Of a stretch of 64,000 nucleotides of DNA, positions 51,609 to 61,604 are shown one piece after another. This DNA is from Nocardioides flavus (ex Wang et al. 2016). GTDB taxonomy: Bacteria > Actinomycetota > Actinomycetes > Propionibacteriales > Nocardioidaceae. Below the pieces are notes generated by a model, which ran no database searches, was not told the origin of the DNA, and saw only the letters and a program-made list of their open reading frames with translations. Each line of letters begins with the position of its first letter. Within the stretch, counting starts at the first letter, position 1. A program made the translations under genes and the position numbers. The stretch covers positions 682,001 to 746,000 of the forward strand of contig NZ_BNAD01000001.1 of the NCBI RefSeq assembly GCF_014653115.1, written 5' to 3'.

Positions 51609-52087
51609 CGGACCTCCCTGTGCTCGGAGCGGTGGCGGGCGAAGAAGGAGTCGAGCAGGGCGGACGACTCCCCGGCGAGCACCCCGGCGACGACCTCGGG
51701 CCGGTGGTTGAGGCGGCGGTCCCGCACGACGTCCCACAGCGAGCCCACGGCGCCGAGCTTGTCGTCGTACGCACCGAAGACCAGCCGGTCGACGCGCGCG
51801 AGCACGAGGGCGCCGGCACACATCGTGCACGGCTCGAGGGTGACGACCAGCGTGCAGCCCGTCAGCCGCCACTCGCCGCGCGCGGTCGCGGCGGCGCGCA
51901 GCGCGACCACCTCGGCATGGCCGGTCGGGTCGGCGTCGGCCTCGCGCGTGTTGTGGCCGGTGCCGATCACCGTGCCGGTCTCGTCGAGGACCACGGCACC
52001 GACCGGGACGTCGTCGGCCGCCAGCGCGGCCCGGGCCTCGGCCAGGGCGCGCCGCATGGCGTCGTCCCATCGGGAGGGAGGGTTCAT
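51605..52087 (-). CDS. tadA: tRNA-specific adenosine deaminase
   Basis: A 160-residue zinc deaminase that converts A34 to inosine in tRNA-Arg(ACG). The catalytic zinc site is TGHAEVVAL (His and proton-shuttle Glu) and LEPCTMCAGAL (two Cys), with the substrate Asn in TGHNTREAD. Standard length. ATG at 52087 overlaps the stop of the partner gene. The order partner-tadA-GNAT, each overlapping by 4 bp, marks one operon. Confidence 0.92.
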   Translation of the reverse strand: MNPPSRWDDAMRRALAEARAALAADDVPVGAVVLDETGTVIGTGHNTREADADPTGHAEVVALRAAATARGEWRLTGCTLVVTLEPCTMCAGALVLARVDRLVFGAYDDKLGAVGSLWDVVRDRRLNHRPEVVAGVLAGESSALLDSFFARHRSEHREVR

Positions 52088-52569
52088 GCCGAGGTGAGCC
52101 CCACCGCGTCGTCGAAGAGCTCGCCGAACCCGAGGCGGCGGGCGATGTCGGAGAGCATCTCGTCGGGGTAGAGCTCGACGTCGTCGAGCAGCGCCCCCAG
52201 GTCGATGGCGTGCAGGCCGAGGTCGCCGAGCAGGTCGAGGTCGCCGGCCGGCACCTCGACGTCGTCGTCCTCCGGCGGGGGCAGCCCCAGGAAGTCGATG
52301 GCCGACTGCGCCAGCTCCCACTCGTCGGCGGCGGTGACGTCGGAGAGCAGGACGCGGGTCCGCGGGCCGTTCACCCGCACGAGCACGAAGAAGTCCTCGT
52401 CGACCGCGACCATCCCGACCGCGCCGCCGTCGCCGGCGACCTGGCGCAGCGCATGGCTCAGGGCGTCGATCGAGTCGTACGCGGGCGCGGCGATCTCCTG
52501 CACCTGCCAGGTCCCGTCCTCGCGGAACGCCGCCAGCGCGAAGTCGACCTCGCCGTGGTCCTCGGACAT
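52084..52569 (-). CDS. tRNA adenosine deaminase-associated protein
   Basis: A 161-residue acidic protein of an actinobacterial family found next to tadA. Features are [40 protein letters not shown] and [26 protein letters not shown]. No enzymatic motif is seen; a partner or stabiliser of TadA is the usual inference from its constant neighbourhood. ATG at 52569 is divergent from upp across 109 bp. Confidence 0.87.
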   Translation of the reverse strand: MSEDHGEVDFALAAFREDGTWQVQEIAAPAYDSIDALSHALRQVAGDGGAVGMVAVDEDFFVLVRVNGPRTRVLLSDVTAADEWELAQSAIDFLGLPPPEDDDVEVPAGDLDLLGDLGLHAIDLGALLDDVELYPDEMLSDIARRLGFGELFDDAVGLTSA

Positions 52570-52678
52570 CGCACCTCCCGCCACCAATGTCGCAGAAAGC
52601 CCGGGGTGCGCCAACCCTCTCCGCCCTCCCGATCCGCCGTCTCGATCGGCGCCGCTCCTGCCCACTAGGGTGGCCCCC

Positions 52679-53320
52679 ATGCGCCTGCACGTGGTGAACC
52701 ACCCCCTCGTCTCCCACAAGCTCACGGTCCTCCGCGACCAGGACACCGACTCGCCGACCTTCCGGCGGCTGACGGACGAGCTGGTCACCCTGCTGGCCTA
52801 CGAGGCGACCCGCGAGGTGCGCGTCGACCCCAAGCCGATCACCACCCCCGTCGGGCCCACCACCGGCGTCTACCTCGCCCAGCCCAAGCCGATGGTCGTC
52901 CCGATCCTCCGCGCCGGGCTCGGCATGCTCGACGGCATGATGCGGCTCCTGCCGACGGCCGAGGTCGGCTTCCTCGGCATGGTGCGCAACGAGGAGACGC
53001 TGGAGGCCTCGACCTACGCCGAGCGCCTGCCCGACGACCTGTCGGGGCGCCAGTGCTACGTCCTCGACCCGATGCTCGCCACCGGCGGCACCCTCGCCGC
53101 GGCGATCAAGTTCCTGACCAACCGCGGGGCCGACGACATCACCGCCATCTGCCTGCTCGCCGCTCCCGAGGGTGCGGAGAACCTGGAGAAGGGCCTCGAG
53201 GGCCTCGACGTCCCGGTCACCGTCGTGACCGCCGCGCTCGACGAGAAGCTCAACGACAAGGGCTACATCGTCCCCGGCCTCGGCGACGCCGGCGACCGGC
53301 TCTACGGCGTCGCGCACTGA
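52679..53320 (+). CDS. upp: Uracil phosphoribosyltransferase
   Basis: A 213-residue pyrimidine salvage enzyme making UMP from uracil and PRPP. The PRPP loop is [21 protein letters not shown], the N-terminal [20 protein letters not shown] and [13 protein letters not shown] are typical, and the uracil-binding C-terminal [11 protein letters not shown] is intact. ATG at 52679, standard length. A CRP-like palindrome and pntA follow on the same strand. Confidence 0.95.
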   Translation: MRLHVVNHPLVSHKLTVLRDQDTDSPTFRRLTDELVTLLAYEATREVRVDPKPITTPVGPTTGVYLAQPKPMVVPILRAGLGMLDGMMRLLPTAEVGFLGMVRNEETLEASTYAERLPDDLSGRQCYVLDPMLATGGTLAAAIKFLTNRGADDITAICLLAAPEGAENLEKGLEGLDVPVTVVTAALDEKLNDKGYIVPGLGDAGDRLYGVAH

Positions 53321-53336
53321 CCCCGCTGCTCGACAC

Positions 53337-53350
53337 GTGACGCGCGTCAC
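53337..53350. promoter_or_regulatory. CRP-like palindrome upstream of pntA
   Basis: The 14-mer GTGACGCGCGTCAC is its own reverse complement and fits the core GTGA-N6-TCAC of CRP/GlxR family sites. It lies 104 bp before the pntA start, in the leader region. A cAMP-responsive input is plausible because the window also encodes a class III cyclase. Binding is not shown. Confidence 0.45.
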
Positions 53351-53453
53351 CTGAGACTTCGGTGGCGCGCGGCCTCCTTTCGGTACGTTGTGGCCCGGCC
53401 CGCACGCCGCTCTGGTCCCGACCAGGACCGGAGCCCCCACCGAGGAGGCAGCA

Positions 53454-54992
53454 GTGCGCATCGGCATCCCGCGCGAGTCACGACCCGGCGAGACCCTCGT
53501 CGCGGCGACGGCGAAGACGGCGTCCCGGCTCGCCGCGCTCGGCTACGACGTCGTCGTCGAGCACGGAGCGGGCGAGGCCGCCGACCAGCCGGACGCGGCG
53601 TTCGCCGACGCGGGCGTACGTCTCGGCGACGACGACGAGGTGTGGTCCAGCGACGTCGTGGTCAAGGTCAACGCGCCCACCGACGAGGAGGTCGCCGGCC
53701 TGCGCCGCGGTGCGACGGTCGTCAGCCTGATGGCGCCGGCGCGCAGTCCCGAGCTGGTCGAGCGGCTCGCCGCCGCCGGCGTCACGGCGCTGGCGATGGA
53801 CGCGGTGCCGCGGATCTCGCGCGCGCAGTCGATGGACGTGCTGTCGTCGATGGCCAACGTCGCGGGCTACCGCGCGGTCATCGAGGCCGCCCACGAGTTC
53901 GGCCGGTTGTTCACCGGCCAGGTGACCGCCGCCGGGAAGGTCCCACCGGCGCGGGTCTTCGTCGTCGGCGCCGGTGTCGCGGGGCTCGCCGCGATCGGCG
54001 CCGCGGGCTCGCTGGGCGCGATCGTCCGCGCCTTCGACGTACGTCCCGAGGTCGCCGAGCAGGTCGAGTCGATGGGCGCGGAGTTCGTACGCGTGGAGAT
54101 GGAGCAGGAGGTCAGCTCCGACGGCTACGCCAAGGAGATGACCGCCGAGCAGGAGGCGGCGACCGCCGCGATGTACGACGAGGAGGCGCGCGCCGCCGAC
54201 ATCGTCATCACCACCGCGCTGATCCCGGGCCGCCCCGCCCCGCAGCTCATCACCGCCGAGACCGTCGCCGCGATGCGTCCCGGCTCCGTGGTCGTCGACA
54301 TGGCCGCGGCCAACGGCGGCAACGTCGCCGCCACGGTCAAGGACGAGAAGGTCGTCACTGGCAACGGGGTGACCGTCCTGGGCTACACCGACCTCGCCGG
54401 CCGCCTGGCAGCGCAGACCAGCCAGCTCTACGGCACCAACGTCGTCAACCTCCTCACGCTCCTGACCCCCGGCAAGGACGGCGTGCTGGCGCTCGACCTG
54501 GACGACGTGGTCCAGCGCGGCATCACCGTCACCCGCGACGGCGAAGTGATGTGGCCGCCGCCGCCCGTACAGGTCTCCGCCGCACCCTCCGCACCGGCGG
54601 CTGCCGTCGCCGCGGCCGAGCCGGCCCCCGCGAAGGCGCCGCCCGACCCGCGGCGGACGTGGTACGCCGCCGGCCTGGCAGGCGTGCTGTTCGCGCTGCT
54701 CGCGGCCTTCTCACCGGGGGAGTTCCTCGGTCACTTCACGGTGTTCGCGCTGGCGGTGGTCGCGGGCTACTACGTCATCTCCAACGTGGCCCACGCCCTC
54801 CACACGCCGCTCATGGCCGAGACGAACGCGATCTCCGGGATCATCCTGGTCGGCGGGATCCTCCAGGTCGGCACGGCCAGCAACCTCCTGATCCTCGTCC
54901 TCGCGGCGATCGCCGTGCTCGTCGCCAGCATCAACATCTTCGGTGGCTTCCTCGTGACGCTCCGGATGCTCCAGATGTTCCGGAAGGGCTGA
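53454..54992 (+). CDS. pntA: NAD(P) transhydrogenase subunit alpha (PntA)
   Basis: A 512-residue subunit of proton-translocating transhydrogenase. The NAD-binding part (residues about 1-375, [44 protein letters not shown]) is AlaDH/PNT-like. After an Ala/Pro linker the C-terminus has four membrane helices. Alpha1 and alpha2 are thus in one chain, as in E. coli. GTG at 53454 follows GAGGAGG at good spacing. pntB starts 3 bp after the stop. Confidence 0.95.
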   Translation: MRIGIPRESRPGETLVAATAKTASRLAALGYDVVVEHGAGEAADQPDAAFADAGVRLGDDDEVWSSDVVVKVNAPTDEEVAGLRRGATVVSLMAPARSPELVERLAAAGVTALAMDAVPRISRAQSMDVLSSMANVAGYRAVIEAAHEFGRLFTGQVTAAGKVPPARVFVVGAGVAGLAAIGAAGSLGAIVRAFDVRPEVAEQVESMGAEFVRVEMEQEVSSDGYAKEMTAEQEAATAAMYDEEARAADIVITTALIPGRPAPQLITAETVAAMRPGSVVVDMAAANGGNVAATVKDEKVVTGNGVTVLGYTDLAGRLAAQTSQLYGTNVVNLLTLLTPGKDGVLALDLDDVVQRGITVTRDGEVMWPPPPVQVSAAPSAPAAAVAAAEPAPAKAPPDPRRTWYAAGLAGVLFALLAAFSPGEFLGHFTVFALAVVAGYYVISNVAHALHTPLMAETNAISGIILVGGILQVGTASNLLILVLAAIAVLVASINIFGGFLVTLRMLQMFRKG

Positions 54993-54995
54993 CCC

Positions 54996-56444
54996 GTGAC
55001 CGACTTCCTCACCTCGGAGCACCTCCACGGCTTCATCCAGGGTGCCTACATCATCGCCGCGCTGTGCTTCATCGGCGCGCTCGCGGGACTGGCGCGGCAC
55101 GAGACCGCCAAGCAGGGCAACATCCTCGGCATGGGCGGCATGGCTCTCGCCCTGGTCGCCACCGTCCTGCTGATGGCCCAGCAGAACGAGCTGGCCGCCG
55201 ACGCGCCCTCGCTGGGCGTGGCCGTGCTGGTGGTGGCCGCGATGATGGGCACCGGCGCGGTCATCGGCGCCTGGCGGGCGCGTACGGTCGAGATGACCGG
55301 CATGCCGGAGCTCGTCGCGCTGCTCCACTCCTTCGTCGGTCTCGCGGCGGTGCTCGTGGGCGTCAACTCCTACCTGCAGCACGGCGCCGGGCACGACACC
55401 GTCCACGACGTCGAGGTCTTCGTCGGTGTCTTCATCGGTGCCATCACCTTCACGGGCTCGATCGTGGCCAACCTCAAGCTCAGCGCGCGGATGAAGTCCG
55501 CGCCGCTGATGTTGCCGGGCCGTCACTGGCTCAACCTCGCGATCATCGTCGCCTCGCTGGCGCTGGGCGTCTGGTTCGCGCTCGTCGAGGGCGACGACGG
55601 CGCCGGGGTGGGGATCGTCCCGCTCCTGGCGATGACCGTGCTCGCCCTGGTCCTCGGTTTCCACCTCGTCGCCGCGATCGGCGGCGGCGACATGCCGGTC
55701 GTCGTGTCGATGCTCAACAGCTACTCCGGGTGGGCCGCGGCTGCCGCCGGCTTCATGCTCGGCAACGACCTGCTGATCATCACCGGAGCGCTCGTCGGCT
55801 CCTCGGGTGCGATCCTCAGCTACATCATGTGCAAGGCGATGAACCGCTCCTTCGTGAGCGTCATCGCCGGTGGGTTCGGCTCCGACGGCGGGCCCGCGGG
55901 GGAGGACCGCGACTACGGCGACCACCGCGAGATCCAGGCCGACGAGGTCGCCGAGCTGCTCTCCCACGCCTCGTCGGTGGTGATCACGCCCGGCTACGGC
56001 ATGGCGGTCGCGCAGGCCCAGTACCCGGTGGCGGAGATGACCCGGCGTCTGCGCGACAAGGGTGTCGACGTCCGCTTCGGGATCCACCCGGTCGCAGGCC
56101 GGCTGCCCGGCCACATGAACGTGCTGCTGGCCGAGGCGAAGGTGCCCTACGACATCGTCCTGGAGCTGGACGAGATCAACGGCGACCTCCACGACACCGA
56201 CGTCGTGCTCGTCATCGGCGCCAACGACACGGTCAACCCCGCCGCCCAGGAGGAGCCCGGGTCGCCGATCGCCGGGATGCCGGTGCTCGAGGTGTGGAAC
56301 GCCAAGGACGTCGTGGTCTTCAAGCGCTCCATGGCCACGGGCTACGCAGGGGTGCAGAACCCGCTCTTCTTCAAGGACAACACCCAGATGCTCTTCGGCG
56401 ACGCCAAGGACAAGGTCAACGAGATCGTCGCGGCGCTCGACTGA
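54996..56444 (+). CDS. pntB: NAD(P) transhydrogenase subunit beta (PntB)
   Basis: A 482-residue subunit with about nine membrane helices and a C-terminal NADPH domain. The NADP-binding features are [55 protein letters not shown] and [20 protein letters not shown]. With PntA it couples proton entry to NADPH production from NADH. GTG at 54996, co-transcribed with pntA. It is convergent with the LacI gene. Confidence 0.96.
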   Translation: MTDFLTSEHLHGFIQGAYIIAALCFIGALAGLARHETAKQGNILGMGGMALALVATVLLMAQQNELAADAPSLGVAVLVVAAMMGTGAVIGAWRARTVEMTGMPELVALLHSFVGLAAVLVGVNSYLQHGAGHDTVHDVEVFVGVFIGAITFTGSIVANLKLSARMKSAPLMLPGRHWLNLAIIVASLALGVWFALVEGDDGAGVGIVPLLAMTVLALVLGFHLVAAIGGGDMPVVVSMLNSYSGWAAAAAGFMLGNDLLIITGALVGSSGAILSYIMCKAMNRSFVSVIAGGFGSDGGPAGEDRDYGDHREIQADEVAELLSHASSVVITPGYGMAVAQAQYPVAEMTRRLRDKGVDVRFGIHPVAGRLPGHMNVLLAEAKVPYDIVLELDEINGDLHDTDVVLVIGANDTVNPAAQEEPGSPIAGMPVLEVWNAKDVVVFKRSMATGYAGVQNPLFFKDNTQMLFGDAKDKVNEIVAALD

Positions 56445-56467
56445 GCGCCCGGAGATCGTGCCGGGGC

Positions 56468-57493
56468 TCAGCTGCTCCCGGGAGCCCGAGCGGTGGACCC
56501 GCGCACCACCAGCTCGGGTCGGTGGAGCACCTCGCCCGCGTGCGGTCGGGATCCCGCGATCTGCTCGGCGATCTCCAGGCTCGCAGCCTGGGCCAGTGCC
56601 TCGGCCGGCTGCCGGACGGTGGTCAGCGGCGGGTCGGCGAACTCCATCATCTGGCTGTCGTCGCTGCCGACCACCGAGAGGTCCTCCGGCACCCGCAGCC
56701 CGCGCCGGCGCGCGGCACGGATGACACCGAGCGCCATCACGTCCGAGCCGCACACGATGCCGGTGACGCCACGGTCGATGAGCACGTCGGCGGCGCGCTG
56801 CCCGCCCTGGACGGTGTAGGCCGTGGCCTCCACGAGGTCCTCGGCAGAGAGGTCGTCGGGCACCAGCCCGCGCTCGTTCACCGTCCTGAGGAAGGCCTGC
56901 CGCTTGCGCTGGGCGGGCAGGTAGCGCAGCTGCCCCAGCGCCGCGCCGATGCGGCGATGACCCATGTTCTCGAGGTGCTGCACGGCGAGCTCCACCGCGG
57001 CCACGTCGTCGGTCGAGACGCACGGTGCCTCGAGTCCCGCCAGGGCGCCGTTGACGAGCACGATGGGCAGACCGAGGTCGATCAGCTGCTGGTAGCGCGC
57101 GGGGTCGCTGTCGACGAGCGCGTGGACGCCGGAGACGAACACGATGCCCGCGACCGAGTGCTCGAGGAGGATCGCCACGTAGTCGTCCTCGTGCGCGCCG
57201 CCCAGGGTCTGGCTGCACAGCACCGGCGAGAGGCCCATCCGCGACAGGTTGACCTCGAGGTGGTGCGCCAGGCGCGGGAAGAAGGGGTTCTCCAGCTCGG
57301 GCATCACCAGCCCGACCAGCCCGCCGGCGCGCGCCCGCAGGCGTACGGGCCGGTCGTAGCCGAGGACGTCGATCGCGGTGAGGACCTGACGGCGCGTCTG
57401 CTGGCTCACCCCGGGGCGCTCGTTCAGCACGCGGCTGACCGTGCTGATGCTCACGCCGGAGCGCTCGGCGATCTCGCTCAGCCTGATCCTCAC
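56468..57493 (-). CDS. LacI family transcriptional regulator of the maltodextrin operon
   Basis: A 341-residue repressor. The LacI HTH is RLSEIAERSGVSISTVSRVLN with the following hinge, and the periplasmic-binding-protein-like core shows AGGLVGLVMPELENPFFP, HRRIGAALGQ and GIVCGSDVMALGVIRAARR. It is divergent from malE-like genes across 137 bp that contain a TTGCAGA dyad, so it most likely represses them and is released by a sugar. GTG at 57493 is the probable start. Confidence 0.92.
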   Translation of the reverse strand: MRIRLSEIAERSGVSISTVSRVLNERPGVSQQTRRQVLTAIDVLGYDRPVRLRARAGGLVGLVMPELENPFFPRLAHHLEVNLSRMGLSPVLCSQTLGGAHEDDYVAILLEHSVAGIVFVSGVHALVDSDPARYQQLIDLGLPIVLVNGALAGLEAPCVSTDDVAAVELAVQHLENMGHRRIGAALGQLRYLPAQRKRQAFLRTVNERGLVPDDLSAEDLVEATAYTVQGGQRAADVLIDRGVTGIVCGSDVMALGVIRAARRRGLRVPEDLSVVGSDDSQMMEFADPPLTTVRQPAEALAQAASLEIAEQIAGSRPHAGEVLHRPELVVRGSTARAPGSS

Positions 57494-57546
57494 GCCACCA
57501 CCCTAGTGACGAACGCCACGGCCGGGGCAAACTGCCCGCAAAAAGT

Positions 57547-57571
57547 TGCAGACTCTTTCAGTTTCTGCAAA
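57547..57571. promoter_or_regulatory. Probable operator of the maltodextrin operon
   Basis: Perfect 7-base arms TTGCAGA and TCTGCAA with an 11-base spacer lie between the divergent LacI and binding-protein genes. AGTTT/AAACT adds partial symmetry at the right half-site. TTGCA-type half-sites are used by several actinobacterial LacI maltose regulators, so this is a good candidate. Confidence 0.6.
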
Positions 57572-57630
57572 CTCGATGTACGGTGTGGCGACCCTCACAC
57601 CTGTTGCACCGTCTTGAAGAGGAACCACCT

Positions 57631-58914
57631 ATGCGCAGATACGCCCGCACCCTCGGCCCTGCGGCCGCGATGATGCTCGCCATGACCGCCGCCGCCTGTG
57701 GCGGTGGGTCCGGCTCGAGCAGCGAGTCGTCCAGCTCCGACAGCACGTCCAGCCCGAGCGCCGAGGGCGGGAGCGGCGGCGACGCCGACCTCCTCGTCTG
57801 GACCGACTCGCTCAAGATCGACGCCGTCACCGAGGTCGCCGAGGCCTTCGGCGAGTCCAACGGCATCGAGGTCGAGGTCCAGGCGATCTCGGAGGACCTG
57901 CAGGGCAGCTTCGTCACCGCCGACGCGGCCGGCAACGGCCCCGACGTGGTCGTCGGCGCCCACGACTGGATGGGCAACCTGGTGCAGAACGGCGCCATCG
58001 AGCCGCTCAACCTGACCCCGGACGAGCTCTCCGGCTACTCCGAGAAGGCCGTCCAGGCCACGACGTACGACGGCAAGCTCTACGGCGTCCCCTACGGCAT
58101 CGAGGCGCTCGCGCTCTACCGCAACACCGAGATCGTCCCCGACGAGCCGGCCAGCATGGACGAGGCCATCCAGGCCGGCCAGGCCGCCGTCGAGGCCGGC
58201 GAGGTCGACTCCGCCCTCAACCTCCCGGTCGGTGAGCTCGGCGACGCTTACCACATGGAGCCGATCCTGACCTCGTTCGGCGGCTACATCTTCCGCTACG
58301 ACGAGTCCACCGGCTACGACGCCCAGGACGTCGGCATCGGCAAGGAGGGCTCCGTCAAGGCGGCCCAGGAGATCTCGCGCCTCGCCAAGGCCAAGGTGCT
58401 GCGCACCTCGATCAGCGGTGACAACTCGATCGCCCTCTTCACCAGCGGCAAGGCCGCCTTCCTCGTCTCGGGCCCGTGGGCCCTCTCCGACGTCAAGAAG
58501 GCCGGCTTCGAGTACGCCATCCAGCCCGTCCCCGGCTTCGACGGCCAGCAGGCCGCCGAGCCCTTCATGGGCGCGCAGGCGTTCATGGTCGCCGCCAACG
58601 GCAAGAACAAGGACATCGCGCAGGAGTTCGTCAACAACGGCGTGAACAGCGAGGAGGCCATGATGACCCTCTTCGAGGGCACCCAGCTGCCGCCAGCGAT
58701 GACCGCCGTCCAGGAGCAGGTCGACGACCCCGACCTGACCGTCTTCACCGAGGCCGCCAACGCTGCCGCTCCGATGCCCGCGATCCCCGCCATGGCCTCG
58801 GTCTGGGAGCCCCTCGGCAAGGCGTACTCCGCCATCGTCAGCGGCAAGGACCCCGTCGCCACCATCCGCTCCGCCGGCGACACCATCAACAAGAACATCG
58901 CCGACGCAGGCTGA
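57631..58914 (+). CDS. Maltodextrin-type ABC transporter substrate-binding lipoprotein (MalE-like)
   Basis: A 427-residue lipoprotein. The signal peptide ends at the lipobox MTAAAC with Cys23, followed by a Gly/Ser-rich linker. The fold is the family 1 solute-binding type (LLVWTDSLKIDAVTEVAEAF, GPDVVVGAHDWMGNLVQNG, YGVPYGIEALALYRN, FLVSGPWALSDVKKAGF). Gene context predicts maltose or maltodextrin. ATG at 57631 follows GAGGAA. A large stem-loop follows the stop. Confidence 0.9.
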   Translation: MRRYARTLGPAAAMMLAMTAAACGGGSGSSSESSSSDSTSSPSAEGGSGGDADLLVWTDSLKIDAVTEVAEAFGESNGIEVEVQAISEDLQGSFVTADAAGNGPDVVVGAHDWMGNLVQNGAIEPLNLTPDELSGYSEKAVQATTYDGKLYGVPYGIEALALYRNTEIVPDEPASMDEAIQAGQAAVEAGEVDSALNLPVGELGDAYHMEPILTSFGGYIFRYDESTGYDAQDVGIGKEGSVKAAQEISRLAKAKVLRTSISGDNSIALFTSGKAAFLVSGPWALSDVKKAGFEYAIQPVPGFDGQQAAEPFMGAQAFMVAANGKNKDIAQEFVNNGVNSEEAMMTLFEGTQLPPAMTAVQEQVDDPDLTVFTEAANAAAPMPAIPAMASVWEPLGKAYSAIVSGKDPVATIRSAGDTINKNIADAG

Positions 58915-58922
58915 TCCTCGGT

Positions 58923-58963
58923 GCAGGACCCGGTGGGCGGCGTGGCCGCCCGCCGGGTCCTGC
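58923..58963 (+). terminator. 19-bp stem-loop after the binding-protein gene
   Basis: Arms GCAGGACCCGGTGGGCGGC and GCCGCCCGCCGGGTCCTGC form a 19-bp stem (18 Watson-Crick pairs and one G-U) with a 3-base loop, 9 bp after the malE-like stop. Partial termination or 3' end protection would give the binding protein more transcript than the permeases, as in other ABC importer operons. Confidence 0.7.
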
Positions 58964-59038
58964 CCAGCCTGCTCGACCCCGCTCCACACCCCCACCTCTC
59001 CACCCAGCTCTCGCTCCGACCCGTGAAGGGGACGTGAC

Positions 59039-60664
59039 ATGGCGGACCTGCGCGACACCATCGACAGCCAGAAGGACCCGGGCGCCGACGGCGGGTCACG
59101 CTTCGGCTTCACCCGGCCCGGCCGCGAGGGGATCCCCGCGCTGCTGGTGAAGGTGCTCTTCCTCGGCATCGTGATCGGCACCGCGATCGCCCTGACCCCT
59201 GCCCTGGTCGGCGAGCGCTCGTGGGTCTTCCTGACCGGGATCTGGGTGATCACCGCGGTCCTCGTCGCGACCTACGCGACCGGACGGGCGCTGCCCGCGA
59301 AGTACCTCGTGCCCGGCACCTTGATGCTCGCGCTCTTCGTCGTCTACCCGATCGTGCTCACCGCGCAGACGTCGTTCACCAACTACGGCGACGGCACCCG
59401 CAACGACAAGCAGACCACCGTCGACCGCATCGTCGGGTCGTCGGTCGTGCGGTCCGACGACTCGCCCCAGTACAACCTCACCATCGCCACGGACGGCGAC
59501 CCCGCGAGCGGGCCGTTCACCTACTTCCTCGTCCCGCAGGACGACCCGGAGACGGTCTACGAGGGCACCGAGGAGGGCCTCGAGGAGGACCCCGAGGGCG
59601 TCACCCTCGACAACGGCCGGGTCTCGGCCATCGAGGGCTACACCATCTTGAACATCCGTCAGGTCAGCGACGCCTCCGACGCCCTCGACGAGATCGCGGT
59701 CCCCACCGACAGCGGCAGCTTCATCGTGCGCGACGGCACCAGTGAGGCCTTCGAGGGTGCACCGACGCTCGTCTACGACGAGGACGCCGAGACGATCACC
59801 GACACCAGGACCGACACCGTCTACACGGCCCGTCAGCAGGGCGACCGGGAGTTCTTCGTCGACGACGAGGGCGAGCGGCTGTCCGACCAGTCGTGGACGG
59901 CCAACGTCGGCTGGCGCAACTACGAGCGGATCTTCACCGACAGCCGCATCAGCAGCAGCTTCTTCGGCATCTTCGTCTGGACGGTCGTCTTCGCCACCGC
60001 CTCGGTGATCGGCACTTTCCTGCTCGGGCTGTTCTTCGCGATCGCGCTCAACGACCCGCGCGTGCGCGGCCAGAAGATCTACCGGGCGCTGCTGATCCTC
60101 CCCTACGCGATCCCCGGCTTCATCTCGCTGCTGCTCTGGTCGAGCTTCTACAACCAGGACTTCGGCCTGATCAACCAGCTCACCGGGCTCGACGTCAACT
60201 GGTTCGGCGGGGCGACCACGGCCAAGATCGCGGTGCTCCTGACGAACCTCTGGATGGGCTTCCCCTACATGTTCCTGGTCAGCACCGGAGCGCTGCAGGC
60301 CATCCCGGGGGAGCTGAAGGAGGCGGCCACCATCGACGGCGCGGGGGGGATCGCCGGCTTCCGCCGGATCACGCTGCCCCTGCTGCTCGTGACCGTCGCC
60401 CCGCTGCTCGTCGCGACCTTCGCCTTCAACTTCAACAACTTCGGCGCCATCTTCCTGCTCACCGGCGGTGGCCCCTTCACGCCGGACAACCCGACCGCGG
60501 GTGGCACCGACATCCTGATCAGCTACACCTACCGCCTCGCCTTCGGCGCGGGCGGCGTGCAGATCGGGTTCGCCGCCGCCGTCTCGGTGGTCCTCTTCGT
60601 CGTCACCGGACTCATCGCCGCCCTGCAGTTCCGCGCCACCCGCTCGCTCGAGGATGTGAACTGA
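59039..60664 (+). CDS. Maltodextrin ABC transporter permease, MalF-like
   Basis: A 541-residue permease. Three N-terminal helices are followed by a large external loop (about residues 108-290), as in E. coli MalF. Then come about five helices with the EAA loop ELKEAATIDGAGGIAGFRRITLPLL that contacts the ATPase. No ATP-binding gene lies in the operon, so a shared MsiK/MalK-type ATPase elsewhere is expected. ATG at 59039. Confidence 0.9.
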   Translation: MADLRDTIDSQKDPGADGGSRFGFTRPGREGIPALLVKVLFLGIVIGTAIALTPALVGERSWVFLTGIWVITAVLVATYATGRALPAKYLVPGTLMLALFVVYPIVLTAQTSFTNYGDGTRNDKQTTVDRIVGSSVVRSDDSPQYNLTIATDGDPASGPFTYFLVPQDDPETVYEGTEEGLEEDPEGVTLDNGRVSAIEGYTILNIRQVSDASDALDEIAVPTDSGSFIVRDGTSEAFEGAPTLVYDEDAETITDTRTDTVYTARQQGDREFFVDDEGERLSDQSWTANVGWRNYERIFTDSRISSSFFGIFVWTVVFATASVIGTFLLGLFFAIALNDPRVRGQKIYRALLILPYAIPGFISLLLWSSFYNQDFGLINQLTGLDVNWFGGATTAKIAVLLTNLWMGFPYMFLVSTGALQAIPGELKEAATIDGAGGIAGFRRITLPLLLVTVAPLLVATFAFNFNNFGAIFLLTGGGPFTPDNPTAGGTDILISYTYRLAFGAGGVQIGFAAAVSVVLFVVTGLIAALQFRATRSLEDVN

Positions 60665-60665
60665 C

Positions 60666-61604
60666 ATGACCCAGGTTCCCACCACGCCGGCCGAGACCGT
60701 CGTCGTCCCGACCAAGCGCCGCCGGCGCGGCGGCGACCCCGCCCCCAGGCCGAAGATGAGCACCGGCCGCTGGTTCCGCGAGATCGGCTGGCGCCACCTC
60801 GTCGGCGTCCTCGCCGTCGTGTGGGCGCTCTTCCCGGTCTCCTACCTGATCTCGGCCTCGCTGAACCCGCTCGGCAACGTCGTCACCTCGACGATGATCC
60901 CGCGGTCGTTCAGCCTCACCAACTACACGACCCTGCTCGACGAGCAGCCCTTCGGCACGTGGTACCGCAACAGCATCATCGTGTGCGTCGTCGTGGTCTT
61001 CGTCCAGCTGCTGTTCAGCGCGCTCGCGGCCTACGCGTTCAGCCGGTTCCGCTTCAAGGGCCGGCGCGGCGGACTGCTGGCCCTGCTGCTGATCCAGATG
61101 TTCCCCCAGTTCCTCGCCGCGGTCGCGCTCTACCTGATGTTCACCGACCTCGGCGCGGTGATCCCGGCCATCGGCCTCGACACCCTCGCCGGCTACATCC
61201 TGATGATGTGCGGCGGCTCGCTCGGGCAGGTCTGGCTGATCAAGGGCTTCTTCGACTCGATCCCGATGTCGCTCGACGAGGCCGCGATGATCGACGGCGC
61301 CAGCCACGTGCAGGTCTTCTTCCGCATCATCCTGCCGCTCGTGCGACCGATCCTCGCGGTCTGCGGCCTGCTGGTCTTCGTCGGCACCATCGCGGAGTTC
61401 CTGATGGCCTCCATCTTCCTGCGCGCGGCCGGCAACAAGACCCTCGCCACCGGCCTCTACGGGCTCATCGACGGCGACCGGTCCAACAACCTCGGCGTCT
61501 TCGCGGCCGGCTCGATCCTCACCGCCATCCCGGTGGTCCTGCTCTTCCTCTACCTCCAGCGATTCATCGTCGGCGGCATCACCGCCGGCGGTGTGAAGGG
61601 GTGA
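60666..61604 (+). CDS. Maltodextrin ABC transporter permease, MalG-like
   Basis: A 312-residue permease with six helices and the EAA motif SLDEAAMIDGASHVQVFFRIILPL. The N-terminus is basic and cytoplasmic (TKRRRRGG), and MIPRSFSLTNYTTLLDEQ is the typical MalG external segment. It starts 1 bp after the MalF-like stop and overlaps the GH13 start by 4 bp. Together they form the importer channel. Confidence 0.9.
   Translation: MTQVPTTPAETVVVPTKRRRRGGDPAPRPKMSTGRWFREIGWRHLVGVLAVVWALFPVSYLISASLNPLGNVVTSTMIPRSFSLTNYTTLLDEQPFGTWYRNSIIVCVVVVFVQLLFSALAAYAFSRFRFKGRRGGLLALLLIQMFPQFLAAVALYLMFTDLGAVIPAIGLDTLAGYILMMCGGSLGQVWLIKGFFDSIPMSLDEAAMIDGASHVQVFFRIILPLVRPILAVCGLLVFVGTIAEFLMASIFLRAAGNKTLATGLYGLIDGDRSNNLGVFAAGSILTAIPVVLLFLYLQRFIVGGITAGGVKG

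Noticed and set aside
53390..57673. Very long open frame across pntAB and the LacI gene
   Set aside because: It runs through several well-supported genes in a different frame and reads as Arg/Gly-rich nonsense.
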